A DNA stretch of 64,000 nt, taken from NCBI RefSeq assembly GCF_934190775.1, contig NZ_CAKPTG010000005.1:86927-150926 (forward strand), in the 5' to 3' direction. The notes under the pieces are model-generated. The model ran no database searches. It was not told where the DNA came from and was given only the letters and a program-made list of their open reading frames with translations. Of the stretch, positions 62,206 through 64,000 are shown one piece after another. Source of the DNA: an uncultured Phascolarctobacterium sp. GTDB taxonomy: Bacteria; Bacillota; Negativicutes; Acidaminococcales; Acidaminococcaceae. The position numbers and the translations under genes were made by a program. The first letter of the stretch is position 1; every line of letters starts with the position of its first letter.

Positions 62206-62602
62206 GCGCCAGCCTTTCCAAGATAGCTGCATGACGGCGGTGCACGCTGCGCCAGTTGATTCCCATGCGTACAGCCACTTCTTCCCATGTGTAGTTGCTG
62301 AAATAATACATTCTCAGCATCATCTGGTCTTCTGCAGGCAGCGGTTCGATGGCCTTTTCAATATCCATCTGCAAACCTGCCAGCGCGCCAAACTTTTCGT
62401 AATACAGACTGCGCAGTTTATCTGCCTTGGCAATGGCATTGGTTACATTGTCACGCCCGCTATTGCCGCTACCGGGCATCCCTGTTAATTGCGAAATCCT
62501 TGGCGATGTCATCATGTTGGTAAGCTCGTTCGCCTGGTCCTGCAAATCCATTATCTCCATTTTCAGATGCTTGCATTTACGCAGATCATATTTTGTCAGC
62601 AC
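62165..62602 (-). CDS. ArpU/RinA-like phage late transcription regulator
   Basis: 145 residues from GTG 62602 (GAAGGTGA upstream). A helical N-terminus is followed by a sigma-region-4-like helix-turn-helix: LPAEDQMMLRMYYFSNYTWEEVAVRMGINWRSVHRRHAAIL. Such proteins switch on packaging and structural genes. It stands upstream of the late genes, consistent with this role. Confidence 0.78.
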   Translation of the reverse strand: MLTKYDLRKCKHLKMEIMDLQDQANELTNMMTSPRISQLTGMPGSGNSGRDNVTNAIAKADKLRSLYYEKFGALAGLQMDIEKAIEPLPAEDQMMLRMYYFSNYTWEEVAVRMGINWRSVHRRHAAILERLAHDEEKKETEPENQ

Positions 62603-62781
62603 ATTTTCACCTTCTTTTCTAGCTCTCCATGCCAATAGCGTACCTTGCGCACTGATTCCAGCAAAAAATATTTATAAAGAGAACAGCGGTATTTTCTGTA
62701 TGCTTTCCACCAATGTTTTACGCTTTTGCACCAATAGCCGATTTTATCTTTAATTATCTCTTCGTCGGTTTTTCTATTCAT
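62596..62781 (-). CDS. small hypothetical phage protein
   Basis: 61 residues, basic and aromatic (CKSVKHWWKAYRKYRCSLYKYF). AAGGGGG precedes the ATG. No domain recognised. Confidence 0.55.
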   Translation of the reverse strand: MNRKTDEEIIKDKIGYWCKSVKHWWKAYRKYRCSLYKYFLLESVRKVRYWHGELEKKVKMC

Positions 62782-62792
62782 TACGCGCCCCC

Positions 62793-62999
62793 TTAACAGT
62801 GATACACTTTTTCTAATCCCTTATCAGTAACAACCGTAATGCTAATGGGGAAGCCAGACTTGTCAACTGTAATCGGCTTAAATCTCATGCCTTTAATGGC
62901 CAGATTCGTTTTATGGTTTTGTTCACACCGTTTGCATGCAATTTTTTCAGCATAGTCTGTGTGACAAAATTCACATGTATAAAGTTTTTTCTCTTTCAT
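62793..62999 (-). CDS. small phage zinc-finger protein
   Basis: 68 residues: YTCEFCHTDYAEKIACKRCEQNH gives a CxxC...CxxC zinc knuckle, followed by a short beta region (GFPISITVVTDKGLEKVYHC). Function unknown. Confidence 0.6.
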   Translation of the reverse strand: MKEKKLYTCEFCHTDYAEKIACKRCEQNHKTNLAIKGMRFKPITVDKSGFPISITVVTDKGLEKVYHC

Positions 63000-63010
63000 T
63001 TTTCAATCCT

Positions 63011-63337
63011 TTACACTTCTTCAAACAATATACCTGGGTACTTATACAGCAGCATTTTGCGCTTCAGCAAATAGTCCCTTGTTCTAAAGCCCTTAGTATC
63101 AACCACTACTGTACGCCCATCTTTATATTTGACGACAAAATCAGCAATGTACTTTATTGCTCTTTCGGTTTTGCCGGCATGTTTGAATTTAGGTTGCAAC
63201 TCGAACGTTACCTGACGTTCAAATTCTATAACCTCGCCCGCCATGCGCAGCACTTTCAGTTCGCAATAATAATTTTTCTCTTTAATGCTGTCAAAGATGA
63301 TGCCATCACATTCAACTTTTTTGTTATGGTATTTCAT
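63011..63337 (-). CDS. DUF1064 phage nuclease-like protein
   Basis: 108 residues from ATG 63337, which overlaps the preceding stop (ATGA). KYHNKKVECDGIIFDSIKEKNYY, then YIADFVVKYKDGRTVVVDTKGFRTRDYLLKRKML: the PD-(D/E)xK-like core (Asp, then D-x-K) of DUF1064 (endonuclease VII/VRR-like). It probably processes branched or viral DNA in replication. Confidence 0.82.
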   Translation of the reverse strand: MKYHNKKVECDGIIFDSIKEKNYYCELKVLRMAGEVIEFERQVTFELQPKFKHAGKTERAIKYIADFVVKYKDGRTVVVDTKGFRTRDYLLKRKMLLYKYPGILFEEV

Positions 63338-63507
63338 TGCTGCTTGCGCGTCCTTTCCCATTCAGCCAACGCATCCGGCGTGCCAAATTCTTTTAACAGC
63401 TCACGCTGGCATTTTTCACAGTAAACCGGGCGGCCGTTGTCGAAAATGCTCGGCACAGCCTTTTCTTTATCGCACCACACACAAATTTCACCTGAGCTAG
63501 TTCCCAT
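63334..63507 (-). CDS. small zinc-ribbon phage protein
   Basis: 57 residues. CVWCDKEKAV and YCEKCQRELL form two CxxC pairs. GGGGG lies 8 bases before the ATG. Unknown function, between SSB and the DUF1064 nuclease. Confidence 0.65.
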   Translation of the reverse strand: MGTSSGEICVWCDKEKAVPSIFDNGRPVYCEKCQRELLKEFGTPDALAEWERTRKQQ

Positions 63508-63519
63508 GCTGCACGCCCC

Positions 63520-63915
63520 CTAAAACGGAATCTCCTCATCAAACGGCACCTGCTGGCCAAAACTTTCCATGCTCTGCGGCGCCGGCTGCTGTGATGTCTG
63601 CTCCTTGCGCTCGATGAATTCGGCATGGTTGACGATTACTTCAGTCACCCAGCGCTTGCTTCCGTCTTTGGCATCATAGCGGCGGATTTGCAAGCGGCCT
63701 TCCACCAACAGACGTTGTCCCTTATGCACGTAGTTGCCGATTGTTTCTGACGTCTTTCCCCACGTTACGCAAGGGATAAAGTCCGCTTCACGGCTGCCGT
63801 CTTTAGTGTAGGGGCGGTCAACAGCCAACGTAAACTGTGCTACGCAGGCACCGCTCGGGGTATATCTGATTTCGGGATCTTTGGTCAAACGGCCTAACAG
63901 CATAATTCTATTCAT
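63520..63915 (-). CDS. ssb: single-stranded DNA-binding protein
   Basis: 131 residues from ATG 63915 (AGGAG 9 bases upstream; ATG 63921 is also possible). OB fold: RIMLLGRLTKDPEIRYTPSG, FTLAVDRP, LLVEGRLQIRRY. The acidic tail ends DEEIPF, the partner-binding tip. Phage copy used in replication and recombination; it marks the early region that continues past the window. Confidence 0.95.
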   Translation of the reverse strand: MNRIMLLGRLTKDPEIRYTPSGACVAQFTLAVDRPYTKDGSREADFIPCVTWGKTSETIGNYVHKGQRLLVEGRLQIRRYDAKDGSKRWVTEVIVNHAEFIERKEQTSQQPAPQSMESFGQQVPFDEEIPF

Positions 63916-64000
63916 TCTCATTCTCTCCTTATATAATGTATTTAGGTTGATAAAGGTAACCTATAACCCTTATTGACTGTATGATTATGCAGGATATTCC

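Overview
The window looks like part of the chromosome of an anaerobic member of the Bacillota, most plausibly a Negativicute (Acidaminococcaceae/Veillonellaceae-like). This is inferred from a split glycyl-tRNA synthetase (glyQ/glyS) under a T-box, a superoxide reductase fragment, DUF116 and DUF896 genes, a PASTA kinase/PP2C pair in the def-fmt-rsmB-rlmN cluster, and a cobalamin riboswitch. No species is assigned.

Layout. 1-35 kb is ordinary core chromosome, mostly on the minus strand: superoxide reductase end, glyS-glyQ with T-box, DEAD-box helicase, U32 protein/ZapA/chagasin-like protein, gltX, an AlkA-like glycosylase, then the long block def-fmt-DUF116-rsmB-rlmN-stp-prkC-rsgA-rpe (translation and cell-wall signalling). 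After these come an orphan sugar-type binding lipoprotein, an ACT protein, DAHP synthase, priA, a TIM-barrel protein under a cobalamin riboswitch (candidate cobamide-remodelling CbiR), a FecBCD-type metal-chelate importer, DUF896-RluA, class II aldolase and a beta-CASP RNase-like protein. A compact type I toxin/antisense-RNA locus lies between the glyQ T-box and the helicase.

35.2-38.5 kb is an AT-rich accessory stretch: a 96-bp duplication around small unknown genes, a small membrane protein, a RhuM/Fic protein and the C-terminal remnant of a tyrosine integrase. It ends at a 3' fragment of tRNA-Pro(CGG), flanked on both sides by tandem 11-bp repeats that resemble integrase arm sites. I read this as the junction of two tandem integrations at one tRNA, the left one decayed.

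38.5-64 kb is a siphovirus-type prophage, all on the minus strand, running from the right edge (SSB and small early genes, ArpU-like regulator, a phage tRNA-Tyr) through terminase, portal, a MuF head protein fused to a TNT NAD-glycohydrolase toxin with an adjacent candidate immunity gene, scaffold, capsid, connectors, tail tube, tail chaperones with a -1 frameshift site, tape measure, tail tip and fibre genes, to holin and GH25 endolysin. Integrase, repressor and the other attachment site must lie beyond the right edge.

The most interesting points are the MuF-TNT toxin with its neighbour, the compact type I toxin-antitoxin locus, the riboswitch-controlled CbiR candidate, and the tandem attachment junction.
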